Positions 1 through 8,351 of a stretch of DNA of 64,000 nucleotides are shown one piece after another. Numbering within the stretch: the stretch's first letter is position 1; the number at the start of each line of letters is the position of its first letter. The notes under the pieces are model-generated. The model was not told where the DNA came from. It did no database searches and saw only the letters and a list, made by a program, of their open reading frames with translations. The position numbers and the translations under genes are program-made. This DNA is from Streptomyces ardesiacus (GTDB lineage Bacteria > Actinomycetota > Actinomycetes > Streptomycetales > Streptomycetaceae): NCBI RefSeq assembly GCF_003112575.1, contig NZ_BEWC01000005.1:372001-436000 (forward strand). The letters run 5' to 3'.

Positions 1-277
1 AGGAGCTTGCGCACTGTGTTCTCCCCTTGAGAATCCCTGGATGCCCTGGTGTCAGCGCGACCGTAGGCGCGCATGCGTGCGGGGACCGGGCATCGCGGTG
101 AACGGAGGGTGAACCCGCGGAATCCTCGGAGGTCCGACGACGACGTCTCGATCCGGCCTTGACGCGTCACCGCTCGCATGTCAGACCCTGCACAAGATCA
201 CAAGCCGGGACCGCTAACCTTACGTGTCCGTCCTGGCCAGGGATTGACGGCACCAACTCACTCGAAGGGTTGCGCAC
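1..277. other. intergenic region upstream of the VWA gene
   Basis: No convincing gene is visible in these 277 bases. They presumably carry the 5' region of the VWA gene. A purine-rich ribosome binding site (GAAGGG, 264-269) sits 8 bases before the ATG at 278. TTGACG at 159 and TTGACG at 243 resemble -35 boxes, but neither has a good -10 partner. Confidence 0.5.
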
Positions 278-1789
278 ATGGGCATTCTCACTCTCCTGCG
301 GAACGCGTTCGGCCGGTCACGCAAAGAACGGGCCGCCCAGGCGGAGGGTGCGACGCAGGAGGCGGCACCGCCGGCCACCGAGCCGGAGCCGAAGCTCCCG
401 TCCCAGCCCACCGCATCCCCGGAGCCGGCGGCCGAGTCCACCCCGGCCGAGCCGGAGACCTCCCGGATCCCCGAGCCCCGCTCGGAACCCGCCGCCCCCG
501 ACGAGCACGACCTCGTCAAGGCCGCCTTCACCAACGTCACGGTCCCCAAGCCCACGGAGCCGACGAACCCGACGGAGGCCGAGGAACCCCCGGCCCCCAC
601 CCCGGAGCCGACCCCGGCCCCTGAGCCCGGGACAACCCCCGAGCCTCAGACGGCCCCCGAGCCGGAGGCGACAGCCCCCGAGCCCGAGCCGGCCCCCGAG
701 CCGGAGCCGGAAGCCAAGGCGGAGCCCGAGGCCAAGCCGGAGCCCGAGGCTGAGGCTGAGCCGGAGCCCGAGCCCGAGCCGGAAGCCAAGCCGGAGCCCG
801 AGGCCAAGACGGATCCGGAGCCCAAGCCCGAGCCCGAGCCGGAAGCCAAGGCGGATCCGGAGTCCGAGCCGGAAGCCAAGGCGGAGCCGGCACCGGCCCC
901 GGAACCCGCAGCCGCATCCACACCCGCACCCGCATCCGCACCCACACCCGCCGACGGCGGGGAAGCCCCACAGGGGTCGCCCGCACCGGACGACGAAACC
1001 AGCACGGGCGGTACGGGTGGGGACACCGACGCCGAAGGCGAAGCCGAGGCGTCGACGACCCCGCAGCCGGAGGCGACCGGTGCGGAGGGGGACACCGACG
1101 CCGAGGGCGAAGCCGAGGCGCCGAAACCGGCGACACCCGCCACCCGGCTCCGCCACCGCGCCCCCGCCCTCACCGCCGCCTACAAGGCCGCCGGCACCGC
1201 CCTCAAGAAGCACGACCTCACCGGCACCCGCGCCCGGGTCCACCTCGTCCTCGACCGCTCCGCCTCCATGCGCCCGTACTACAAGGACGGCTCCGCCCAG
1301 GCCCTGGCCGAGCAGACCCTCGCCCTCGCGGCGCACCTCGACCCCGAGGCCACGGTCCACGTCACGTTCTTCTCCACGGAAGTGGACGGCACCGGCGAGC
1401 TGACCCTCACCGACCACGAGGACAAGATCGACGAGCTGCACGCGGCGCTGGGCCGCATGGGCCGCACCAGCTACCACGCCGCCGTGGAGGCCGTCCTCGC
1501 CCACCACACCGAGAAGGACGCCCCCGGCACCCCCGTCCTGGTGGTCTTCCAGACCGACGGTGCCCCCGACGCCAAGACCCCCGCCACCCAGGCGCTCACC
1601 AAGGCGGCCGAGGACCACCCGAACGTCCACTTCTCCTTCGTCGCCTTCGGCGACCCGGAGAACAAGGCCTTCGACTACCTCCGCAAGCTCAAGACGGGCA
1701 ACGCCTCGCACTTCCTGGCCGGCGAGACCCCGAAGGAGCTGACCGACAAGGAGCTGTACGAGGGCGTACTGGCCACCTGGCGCCCGTAG
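278..1789 (+). CDS. VWA-domain protein with long Pro/Glu-rich N-terminal tract (TerF-like VWA)
   Basis: 503 aa, start chosen because GAAGGG precedes the ATG by 8 bases. Residues about 30-280 are low-complexity, dominated by PEPEPE, EAK and AP repeats, so this half is acidic and probably extended. Residues about 290-503 form a von Willebrand factor A domain. A complete MIDAS metal site is visible: DRSAS (DxSxS), the Thr in GRTSYH and the Asp in FQTDGAP. The VWA resembles those of tellurium-resistance TerF/TerY-type proteins, which act in cytoplasmic protein assembly by binding a divalent metal. No signal peptide or membrane segment is visible. The partner is unknown and no ter genes are adjacent. 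Confidence 0.8.
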   Translation: MGILTLLRNAFGRSRKERAAQAEGATQEAAPPATEPEPKLPSQPTASPEPAAESTPAEPETSRIPEPRSEPAAPDEHDLVKAAFTNVTVPKPTEPTNPTEAEEPPAPTPEPTPAPEPGTTPEPQTAPEPEATAPEPEPAPEPEPEAKAEPEAKPEPEAEAEPEPEPEPEAKPEPEAKTDPEPKPEPEPEAKADPESEPEAKAEPAPAPEPAAASTPAPASAPTPADGGEAPQGSPAPDDETSTGGTGGDTDAEGEAEASTTPQPEATGAEGDTDAEGEAEAPKPATPATRLRHRAPALTAAYKAAGTALKKHDLTGTRARVHLVLDRSASMRPYYKDGSAQALAEQTLALAAHLDPEATVHVTFFSTEVDGTGELTLTDHEDKIDELHAALGRMGRTSYHAAVEAVLAHHTEKDAPGTPVLVVFQTDGAPDAKTPATQALTKAAEDHPNVHFSFVAFGDPENKAFDYLRKLKTGNASHFLAGETPKELTDKELYEGVLATWRP

Positions 1790-1914
1790 CCGCGCCACCA
1801 CGCGCCACCGCGCACGCACCGCCCTCGGGGGGTGGACCGGAAGCAGACCCGCTCCCCGTCCACCCCCCGAAACGCGTGTGAGCCGACCTCCACGAGGCCA
1901 GTAGGATTTCGACC

Positions 1915-3531
1915 ATGGCGGCCACTGGATCAGAGAAGCAGGGGGCGAAGGCGTACTACGTCTCGACCCCCATCTACTACGTCAACGACGCTCCTCACCT
2001 GGGCCACGCCTATACGACCGTCGCAGGCGACGTGCTCACCCGCTGGCACCGCCAGCGCGGCGAGAAGGTGTGGTACCTCACCGGCACGGACGAGCACGGT
2101 CAGAAGATCATGCGCACGGCCGAGGCGAACGGGGTCACCCCGCAGGCCTGGGCCGACAAGCTCGTCACGGAGTCGTGGAAGCCCCTGTGGGAGCACCTCG
2201 ACATCGCGAACGACGACTTCATCCGCACCACGCAGAAGCGGCACACCGACCGCGTCCAGGAGTTCGTGCAGGACCTGTACGACAAGGGCGAGATCTACAA
2301 GGGCGGCTACGAGGGCCCGTACTGCGTGGGCTGCGAGGAGTACAAGCTCCCCGGCGAGCTGCTCGACGGCGAGAGCGTGTACGAGGGCCAGAAGCTGTGC
2401 CCCATCCACAAGAAGCCGGTGGAGATCCTCAGCGAGGAGAACTACTTCTTCAAGCTGAGCGAGTACAGCGAGAAGCTGCTCGCGCACTACGAGGCCAACC
2501 CGGGCTTCATCCAGCCCGAGTCCGCGCGCAACGAGGTCGTGAACTTCGTCCGCCAGGGCCTGCAGGACCTCTCCATCTCCCGCTCGACCTTCGACTGGGG
2601 CGTGCCGGTCCCCTGGGACGACAAGCACGTCATCTACGTGTGGGTCGACGCCCTGCTGAACTACGCCACGGCGGTCGGCTACAACGAGGACCCGGCGCGC
2701 TTCGAGTCGACGTTCCCGGCCGACGTGCACCTGGTCGGCAAGGACATCCTGCGCTTCCACGCGATCATCTGGCCGGCCATGCTGATGGCGCAGGGCCTGC
2801 CCCTGCCCGGGAAGATCGCGGCCAACGGCTGGCTGATGGTCGGCGGCGAGAAGATGTCGAAGTCCAACCTGACCGGCATCAAGCCGCAGGACCTGACCAC
2901 GCACTTCGGCGTGGACGCGTACCGCTGGTACTTCCTGCGCGCGATCGCGTTCGGCCAGGACGGCAGCTTCTCCTGGGAGGACTTCTCCGCCCGCTACACC
3001 AGCGAGCTGGCCAACGACTACGGCAACCTCGCCTCCCGCGTTGCGGCCATGGTCACCAAGTACTTCGGCGGCGAGCTGCCGGCCGCGACGGCCGACGGGG
3101 ACGCGGAGAAGGCGGTCCACGGAGGCCTGACCAGGGCGGTCGCGGAGGCCGACCGGAGGATCGGCGAGGAGCTGGACTTCCAGGGCGGCATCCTGGCGGT
3201 CTTCGACTTCGTGAAGCAGGTCAACGGCTACATCACCGAGCAGGAGCCCTGGAAGGTCGCCAAGGACGACTCCCCGGAGGGCCGGGCCCGCCTGGCGACG
3301 ATCCTCTACACGGCCGCGGAGTCGCTGCGCGCGGTGGCGGTCCTGCTCAACCCGATCATGCCGGACACCTCGCAGAAGCTCTGGGACTCCCTCGGCGCCG
3401 AGGCCTCCCTGGGCGCCCTCGCGGACCAGCGGGTCCAGGACGCGGCGGACTGGGGCCGGCTGCCCGCCGGCGCCACGGTCACCAAGGGCGCGGTGCTCTT
3501 CCCGCGTCTCGAGGAGAAGCCGACCGCGTAA
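1915..3531 (+). CDS. metG: methionyl-tRNA synthetase
   Basis: 538 aa. The enzyme charges tRNA-Met with methionine using ATP in the cytoplasm. The class I Rossmann fold signature HLGH lies at about residues 28-31 and KMSKS at about 314-318. A CVGC knuckle (about residue 137) with a later Cys-Pro-Ile-His marks the zinc-binding connective peptide. The protein ends after the anticodon-binding helical domain and lacks the C-terminal Trbp111-like dimerisation domain found in longer MetG proteins, which is the usual actinobacterial form. The start is the ATG giving MAATGSEKQG; the Shine-Dalgarno is weak. Preceded by the VWA gene, followed by a strong hairpin. Confidence 0.97.
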   Translation: MAATGSEKQGAKAYYVSTPIYYVNDAPHLGHAYTTVAGDVLTRWHRQRGEKVWYLTGTDEHGQKIMRTAEANGVTPQAWADKLVTESWKPLWEHLDIANDDFIRTTQKRHTDRVQEFVQDLYDKGEIYKGGYEGPYCVGCEEYKLPGELLDGESVYEGQKLCPIHKKPVEILSEENYFFKLSEYSEKLLAHYEANPGFIQPESARNEVVNFVRQGLQDLSISRSTFDWGVPVPWDDKHVIYVWVDALLNYATAVGYNEDPARFESTFPADVHLVGKDILRFHAIIWPAMLMAQGLPLPGKIAANGWLMVGGEKMSKSNLTGIKPQDLTTHFGVDAYRWYFLRAIAFGQDGSFSWEDFSARYTSELANDYGNLASRVAAMVTKYFGGELPAATADGDAEKAVHGGLTRAVAEADRRIGEELDFQGGILAVFDFVKQVNGYITEQEPWKVAKDDSPEGRARLATILYTAAESLRAVAVLLNPIMPDTSQKLWDSLGAEASLGALADQRVQDAADWGRLPAGATVTKGAVLFPRLEEKPTA

Positions 3532-3548
3532 CGCGCTCGCCACAGCCG

Positions 3549-3587
3549 GGGCCCGGGAGAGGCGGAGGCTTCTCCCGGGCCCTGCGT
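3549..3587 (+). terminator. factor-independent-type terminator after metG
   Basis: A perfect 12-bp stem (3549-3560 with 3571-3582) encloses a 10-base loop and is followed by TGCGTGTTT. It lies 17 bases past the metG stop. Confidence 0.8.
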
Positions 3588-3633
3588 GTTTGCGAAGATC
3601 GGACGAAGAACCAGCTCACGTGGGGGGACATCC

Positions 3634-3999
3634 ATGGCACTCTTCGGCAACGCGCACCGCATAGACCCGGCCCAGGCCCAGCAGGAGTACGCGCGTCTGC
3701 TCGGCCAGGGCGAGCAGATCCACGCCGCCTACCTGCTGATCCGCGACACCATCCTGTTCACCGACCGGCGGCTGATCCTGATCGACAAGCAGGGCATCAC
3801 CGGCAAGAAGACCGAGTACCACTCGATCCCGTACCGCAGCATCACGCACTTCGCGGTCGAGACGGCCGGCCACTTCGACCTCGACGCCGAACTGAAGCTC
3901 TGGGTCTCCGGCTCTTCTGCCCCCATCGAAAAGACCTTCACCAAGGGCGTCGACATCTACGAGGTCCAGGCGATCCTGACCCAGTTCGTGGCGCGCTAG
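3634..3999 (+). CDS. bacterial PH-domain protein
   Basis: 121 aa. The reading frame is open further upstream, but the ATG at 3634 is preceded by GGGGGA at 3622-3627, so this start is preferred over 3586. The whole protein fits the bacterial pleckstrin-homology (bPH_1, YvbH-like) fold: an N-terminal helix, then beta strands with ILFTDRRLILIDKQG and YHSIPYRSITHFAVET, ending in a C-terminal helix (VQAILTQFVAR). Such proteins are cytoplasmic and their ligands are mostly unknown. The gene stands alone between two strong hairpins and so is probably monocistronic. Confidence 0.85.
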   Translation: MALFGNAHRIDPAQAQQEYARLLGQGEQIHAAYLLIRDTILFTDRRLILIDKQGITGKKTEYHSIPYRSITHFAVETAGHFDLDAELKLWVSGSSAPIEKTFTKGVDIYEVQAILTQFVAR

Positions 4000-4027
4000 C
4001 CGACCCCGGCCGGGCCGGCCGGGCGTG

Positions 4028-4066
4028 GGACAGGGGACCGAACCCGCGGGGTTCGGTCCCCTGTCC
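4028..4066. terminator. strong hairpin terminator, probably bidirectional
   Basis: An 18-bp perfect stem (4028-4045 with 4049-4066) has a three-base loop. It lies between the convergent PH-domain gene (+) and the RHH gene (-) and can serve both. There is no U-rich tail, as usual in Streptomyces. Confidence 0.8.
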
Positions 4067-4139
4067 GCCGTCGTCCGGGTCCGAGCGGCCCGCCGCCGGT
4101 GCCACCCCCATCGGCACCGGCGCCACGCCGCGGGATCGC

Positions 4140-4418
4140 TCACGAGACCAGGGCGGTGGTGTCCTCGTCCTCTAGGACGGCGATCTGCTCCTGGGCCCGC
4201 CTCAGGTACTCCTTGCTCTTGCGCTGGAACTCCGACGTGCGCACCTGGGTTCGGATGTGCTCTTCCACGGCCTCACGAATGACGGCGTTCGCGCTGGCGT
4301 CCACCACATCGGCATAGGCGTTCACCTTCTGCAGCAGTGGCTCGGGAAACCGCACGGAGACGACGATCTGCCGCTCCTTGTCCCCCTGTCGAGCAGTCTT
4401 CCGGGTGTGTTCGGTCAT
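4140..4418 (-). CDS. ribbon-helix-helix (CopG/Arc-like) DNA-binding protein
   Basis: 92 aa from the ATG at 4418, which has a GAGAGAGGG ribosome binding site just upstream on the minus strand. The core reads as a ribbon-helix-helix: a beta strand QIVVSVRFPEPLLQKVNAYA, then helix VVDASANAVIREAVEEHI. A charged helical tail (residues 60-88) follows. RHH proteins are small dimeric repressors, often antitoxins or plasmid regulators. No toxin is adjacent on this strand. It is divergent from the unknown gene at 4832, and the region between carries five copies of a GTAGT core that could be its operator. Family assignment is fairly secure; targets are inferred. Confidence 0.75.
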   Translation of the reverse strand: MTEHTRKTARQGDKERQIVVSVRFPEPLLQKVNAYADVVDASANAVIREAVEEHIRTQVRTSEFQRKSKEYLRRAQEQIAVLEDEDTTALVS

Positions 4419-4831
4419 GGAACCCTCTCTCCGACGAGGGCATGCCGCCGCCGACCAGACGGACGCCGGCACGCCGGTTGCTGTCGCACCCGGGCACAGG
4501 AGTGCCAGGGAACGGGAACGAACTCCGGCGGTCCACACTAGTCGTTCTGTAGTGCTGTGGTGCGAGTATCTCGTAGTTACCTCACTCTCACAACAATGCG
4601 CATCGACTGAGTAACTCCCCGAAGTCCTCTCTCGTCAAACGACGTTCACCCCACTTGGATACGGACGGGCGGGCTCCCGCGGACCCGGAACCTCTCGTCG
4701 TCCCTCGTCAGGAGCAATAGGTGCGGTGGTAGTAATAACTTGAGAACTACGCGCCGTGTCACCTCTCTGTAGTTCGCGACGCGTGTAGTCTGACGGGCAG
4801 ACCCCGGAAGCTTGAGAGCCAGGAGGTACCG
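4419..4831. other. divergent intergenic region, less GC-rich than its surroundings
   Basis: 413 bases without a supported gene. The part from about 4535 to 4800 is clearly richer in A and T than the neighbouring genes. It holds repeated GTAGT motifs and an inverted repeat GAACTAC/GTAGTTC. It must contain the promoters of both the RHH gene and the 345-aa gene. TTGAGA at 4740-4745 is a possible -35 for the rightward gene, without a clear -10. Confidence 0.5.
4546..4789. promoter_or_regulatory. cluster of GTAGT repeats, candidate RHH operator
   Basis: GTAGT occurs in TGTAGT (4548-4553), CGTAGT (4572-4577), GGTAGT (4728-4733), TGTAGT (4768-4773) and TGTAGT (4784-4789). An inverted copy, GAACTAC (4744-4750), pairs with GTAGTTC (4769-4775). 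The last two direct copies are 16 bases apart. Repeated short half-sites are typical of RHH repressors, and an RHH gene lies next to them. The link is inference. Confidence 0.4.
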
Positions 4832-5869
4832 GTGAAGTCTCACGGCGGTTCTGAGAGCGGCGGCGTACCGCCGACGCCCAGGATCTCGGCGGAGCTGGCG
4901 CGCGCCACCGCCGAGGAGGCGGTGCGGGCCATCGCCGGCGGATCCTCCCACCTCGTCCGCGACCTCGACGTCGACCAGTCGCGCCACGTCCTGCCCCAGC
5001 CGCAGTCCCCCAGTGAGAAGCTCGCCCTCCTCCACGACCGGACGCGTCCGCGTCCCGCCCCTCCGGTCGCCGGGGTGCCGCGGGCCCGCGCGTTCTGGCG
5101 GGAGATGACGGTCAACGCCCTCACCGACATCTCCTCGGCCGTACGCGGAACGCTGTGGGAGCGCACGGACCTCGACACCGACGCGCTCGACATCATCGGT
5201 CCGCACGGCGACCCCGCCACGCGCCTCGAGCAGATCCGCACGTGCATCGAGAAGAAGCGGGCCTTCGTGTCGATCGCCCTGTGCGGTTCGCTGCAGGACC
5301 TCCTGGTCACCGGCCATCCCTGGGCCGCCTCCCTGTCCATCCTGGCCAAGGCCCCGGGGGAGCCGATCGCGGCAGCCGTCGCCACCGCCCGCCAGGCCAT
5401 GGCGGCCGACTGCTCCGACGCCTACCGGCTGCTGCTGCCCGAGGGCGACTGGAAGATGCGCACCGAGGACGACGTCCACCATCCCGTGGCACCGGGGTAC
5501 GTCATCCTGCCGAAAGAGCTGCGTGTCCCCTCGCCCCTGCCCGAACAGCTCGGCGCGCACGCCCAGTTCGCCGACGACACCGCCTCGGCCATCACCGAGG
5601 CGCTGATCGGGGGCCACATTCCGCTCGCCGTCTACCACGGAGGGCACGTCCTGCAGTCCGCCGTGGTGCTGGTGGCGGCCGCGCACGGCTTCTTCGTCCG
5701 CCCCCTCACCGAGGGCGGTACCGTCCTCGCGCCCTGGCAGTGCACCGGGCTGCTGGCCTCCTCCCTGAGCAAGGGGACCGACATCCCCGGCCTGGTGCTG
5801 GGACGGTACGAGATCAACGCCAAGAACCTCGCCCAGCACCTGGGCCGTGTCCCGCTTGCCGCCCGCTGA
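4832..5869 (+). CDS. unrecognised 345-aa protein
   Basis: Begins at GTG 4832 with a textbook AGGAGGT four to five bases upstream, so the frame is well supported. Codon use is typical of the organism. I do not recognise the family. Visible features: no signal peptide, an acidic and Ser/Gly-rich N-terminus, a helical region with REMTVNALTDISSAVRG (about 90-110), a Cys-containing stretch SIALCGSLQDLLVTG (about 147-162), and two hydrophobic segments near residues 265-290 (HGGHVLQSAVVLVAAAHGFF) that may be buried rather than membrane-spanning. It is followed 94 bases later by a small membrane protein on the same strand and diverges from an RHH regulator. This suggests a self-contained accessory unit. 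Confidence 0.65.
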   Translation: MKSHGGSESGGVPPTPRISAELARATAEEAVRAIAGGSSHLVRDLDVDQSRHVLPQPQSPSEKLALLHDRTRPRPAPPVAGVPRARAFWREMTVNALTDISSAVRGTLWERTDLDTDALDIIGPHGDPATRLEQIRTCIEKKRAFVSIALCGSLQDLLVTGHPWAASLSILAKAPGEPIAAAVATARQAMAADCSDAYRLLLPEGDWKMRTEDDVHHPVAPGYVILPKELRVPSPLPEQLGAHAQFADDTASAITEALIGGHIPLAVYHGGHVLQSAVVLVAAAHGFFVRPLTEGGTVLAPWQCTGLLASSLSKGTDIPGLVLGRYEINAKNLAQHLGRVPLAAR

Positions 5870-5963
5870 CCCCCGCCCGCCGGTGCCGCGCCGGCACTTC
5901 AGGCGTCACCGGCGGGCGCGGCGCAGTACCCCCACCGCCCCCACCCGTGCGAAGGACGGTCGC

Positions 5964-6329
5964 ATGAACCCCACCGACGACACCAACGTCACCCCGCTGC
6001 CGCAGCGGGTCCAGCAGCCGCACTGGATCCGCAAGCTGAACATCCCCGTGCCGGTGCTCCCGGCCCACGTCCGGCAGCGGCTGCGCACGCCGGGCTTCTG
6101 GACGGCGATGACCGCCATCGCCGTCTTCACCGCCGCCTACCGCTACGGACAGCTGCCCGGGAGCCGTGACGTGGTGGTCGCGCTGGTCCTCACCGGATTC
6201 GTCGTCCTCCTGGGCGCGGTCGGCATGGTGTGCCAGACCCTCAAGGACACCCGGGGCGGCTCGGCCGCCCACCGGCAGGCCTCCGACGCGGCCCGGGACA
6301 CGACCGTCTCCCGGCGTCCGGCGGCCTGA
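5964..6329 (+). CDS. small two-helix membrane protein, unknown function
   Basis: 121 aa. The start ATG at 5964 is preceded by GAAGGACGG; the same frame is open further upstream but overlaps the preceding gene without a ribosome binding site. The N-terminal 45 residues are soluble. Two hydrophobic segments follow: FWTAMTAIAVFTAAYRYG (about 54-71) and VVVALVLTGFVVLLGAVGMV (about 76-95). A polar C-terminal tail ends the protein. No family is recognised. It is probably cotranscribed with the 345-aa gene and followed by a strong terminator. Confidence 0.7.
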   Translation: MNPTDDTNVTPLPQRVQQPHWIRKLNIPVPVLPAHVRQRLRTPGFWTAMTAIAVFTAAYRYGQLPGSRDVVVALVLTGFVVLLGAVGMVCQTLKDTRGGSAAHRQASDAARDTTVSRRPAA

Positions 6330-6347
6330 CCGCGCACGAGCGACGGC

Positions 6348-6385
6348 AAGGGCCCCGCACCGGTCGATCCCGGTGCGGGGCCCTT
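6348..6385. terminator. bidirectional hairpin terminator
   Basis: A perfect 16-bp stem (6348-6363 with 6370-6385) with a six-base loop lies between the convergent small membrane gene (+) and aspS (-). Confidence 0.85.
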
Positions 6386-6401
6386 CTCGTACCCGAGTCC
6401 G

Positions 6402-8165
6402 TTACTTCGGCTGCGGCTTGCGCACCGTCAGGTGGAGTTCCCTCAGCCGGGTCTCGTCCAGCTCGGTCGGGGCGCCCATCATCAGGTCCTGGGCGTTGCC
6501 GTTGAGCGGGAAGGAGATGGTCTCGCGGATGTTGGGCTCGTCGGCCAGCAGCATCACGATGCGGTCGACGCCGGGGGCGATGCCGCCGTGCGGCGGGGCG
6601 CCGAAGCGGAAGGCGCGCAGCATGCCGGCGAACTCGCGCTCGACGGTCTCCGCGTCGTAGCCCGCGATCTCGAAGGCCTTGAGCATGATCTCCGGCTCGT
6701 GGTTCCGGATCGCGCCGGAGGACAGCTCGACGCCGTTGCAGACGATGTCGTACTGCCAGGCGAGGATGTCCAGCGGGTCCTGGTTCTCCAGGGCGTCCAT
6801 GCCGCCCTGCGGCATCGAGAACGGGTTGTGGGAGAAGTCGATCTTCCCCGTCTCCTCGTCCTTCTCGTACATCGGGAAGTCGACGATCCAGCAGAACCGG
6901 AAGACGTTCTCCTCGAAGTGCCCGGCACGCTGGGCGGCCTCGACGCGGACCGCCCCCATGATCCGGGAGACCTCGTCGAACTCGCCCGCGCCGAAGAACA
7001 CCGCGTGGCCGGGGGCCAGCGAGAGCCGCTTGGTCAGCTCCGCGACGTTCTCCTCGGTGAGGAACTTCGCGATCGGGCCGGTCAGCTTGCCGTCCTCGCC
7101 GACGCGGACCCAGGCCAGGCCCTTGGCGCCCTGCACGACGGCGTAGTCGCCGAGCTGGTCGAAGAACTTGCGGGGCTGGGCGGCGACGTCCGGGACGGGC
7201 AGCGCGCGCACGTGCTTGCCGGCGAAGGCCTTGAACTCCGAGCCCTCGAAGACGTCGGTGATGTCGACGAGCTCCAGCTTGGCGCGCAGGTCCGGCTTGT
7301 CGGAGCCGTACTTCAGCATCGCCTCGCGGAAGGGGATGCGCGGGAACGGCGAGGTCACGTGGCGGCCGTTGCCGAACTCCTCGAACAGCTCCGTCATGAG
7401 CTGCTCGATGGGCCGGAAGACGTCCTCCTGCTCGACGAAGCTCATCTCCACGTCGAGCTGGTAGAACTCGCCCGGCGAGCGGTCGGCGCGGGCGTCCTCG
7501 TCGCGGAAGCAGGGCGCGATCTGGAAGTACCGGTCGAAGCCCGAGATCATCAGCAGCTGCTTGAACTGCTGCGGCGCCTGCGGCAGCGCGTAGAAGCGGC
7601 CGGCGTGCAGGCGGGAGGGCACGACGAAGTCGCGGGCACCCTCGGGGGAGGTGGCGGTGAGGATGGGCGTCGCCATCTCGTTGAAGCCGAGGGCGACCAT
7701 CTTGCTGCGGATCGCGGAGATGACCGACGTGCGCAGCATGATGTTGCGGTGCATGCGCTCGCGGCGCAGGTCCAGGAAGCGGTACTCCAGGCGCCGCTCC
7801 TCGTTGACCCCGTCCTCGGTGTTGATGGTGAAGGGCAGCGGCTGGGCGGCGCCGAGCAGCTCGACCTCGCCGACCTCGACCTCGACCTCGCCGGTGGGCA
7901 GGTCGGGGTTGATGTTCTCGGCGCCGCGGGAGACGACCTTGCCGTCGACCCGAACGGTCGATTCCTTGGTCAGCCTGTCCAGCGCCTCGTACGCCTCGGT
8001 GCCCGGACGGGCGACGAGCTGCGTGATGCCGTAGTGATCGCGCAGATCGATGAAGAGGATGCCGCCCAGGTCGCGCCGATTGTGCAGCCAGCCACTCAGC
8101 CGGACGTCGGTGCCGACGTCAGAGGAGCGGAGCTCGCCGCAGGTGTGGGACCTGTACCGATGCAT
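6402..8165 (-). CDS. aspS: aspartyl-tRNA synthetase
   Basis: 587 aa. It attaches aspartate to tRNA-Asp. The N-terminal OB-fold anticodon-binding domain covers about residues 1-105 (SGWLHNRRDLGGILFIDLRD). The class II catalytic core carries motif 2 (FRDEDARADRSPGEFYQLD) and motif 3 (GGIAPGVDRIVMLL), interrupted by the bacterial GAD insertion, giving the long bacterial form. Actinobacteria with GatCAB commonly use a non-discriminating AspRS that also charges tRNA-Asn; whether this one does cannot be decided here. It starts at ATG 8165 and diverges from the SpoIIE-type gene. A parS site lies in the shared upstream region. Confidence 0.97.
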   Translation of the reverse strand: MHRYRSHTCGELRSSDVGTDVRLSGWLHNRRDLGGILFIDLRDHYGITQLVARPGTEAYEALDRLTKESTVRVDGKVVSRGAENINPDLPTGEVEVEVGEVELLGAAQPLPFTINTEDGVNEERRLEYRFLDLRRERMHRNIMLRTSVISAIRSKMVALGFNEMATPILTATSPEGARDFVVPSRLHAGRFYALPQAPQQFKQLLMISGFDRYFQIAPCFRDEDARADRSPGEFYQLDVEMSFVEQEDVFRPIEQLMTELFEEFGNGRHVTSPFPRIPFREAMLKYGSDKPDLRAKLELVDITDVFEGSEFKAFAGKHVRALPVPDVAAQPRKFFDQLGDYAVVQGAKGLAWVRVGEDGKLTGPIAKFLTEENVAELTKRLSLAPGHAVFFGAGEFDEVSRIMGAVRVEAAQRAGHFEENVFRFCWIVDFPMYEKDEETGKIDFSHNPFSMPQGGMDALENQDPLDILAWQYDIVCNGVELSSGAIRNHEPEIMLKAFEIAGYDAETVEREFAGMLRAFRFGAPPHGGIAPGVDRIVMLLADEPNIRETISFPLNGNAQDLMMGAPTELDETRLRELHLTVRKPQPK

Positions 8166-8206
8166 CGTCGTTCATCCAGCCTTCGCGGATCGGGGATGGC
8201 GTTTCG

Positions 8207-8222
8207 CGTTTCACGTGAAACA
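8207..8222. other. parS chromosome-partitioning site
   Basis: The 14-bp palindrome GTTTCACGTGAAAC (8208-8221) is the bacterial ParB-binding core. With flanks it reads CGTTTCACGTGAAACA, matching 15 of 16 positions of TGTTTCACGTGAAACA. It lies in the intergenic region between aspS and the SpoIIE-type gene. Confidence 0.92.
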
Positions 8223-8351
8223 ACCCCAGCCTACCGGGCAGCCACACCTGCCTTCCTCCGCATTGACCCCGGCCCCGGGATCGCTCCGAGGCCGTCCGGC
8301 CACCGCGGCGCGCGGTGGCAGCGTCCGATCACCTCTTCTTAAAGTGGGGCA

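Noticed and set aside
650..900. Repeat tract in the VWA gene considered as a CRISPR-like array
   Set aside because: Units are short, in frame, contiguous and encode PEPE/EAK repeats; there are no unique spacers and no cas genes.
317..1819. Long minus-strand open frame (500 aa) opposite the VWA gene
   Set aside because: It is a Gly/Leu/Arg repeat product of the complementary PEPE codons, has no ribosome binding site and no domain; the plus-strand gene has an intact MIDAS.
1930..3543. 537-aa antisense frame opposite metG
   Set aside because: High-GC third-position shadow of metG; no family features.
2070..4175. 701-aa plus-strand frame running through metG and the PH gene
   Set aside because: Arg/Gly/Pro-rich out-of-frame shadow that reads through two terminators.
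4140..4831. Type II toxin-antitoxin module with the RHH protein as antitoxin
   Set aside because: No toxin gene adjoins it on the same strand; the divergent 345-aa protein has no recognisable toxin motif. Left as a regulator only.
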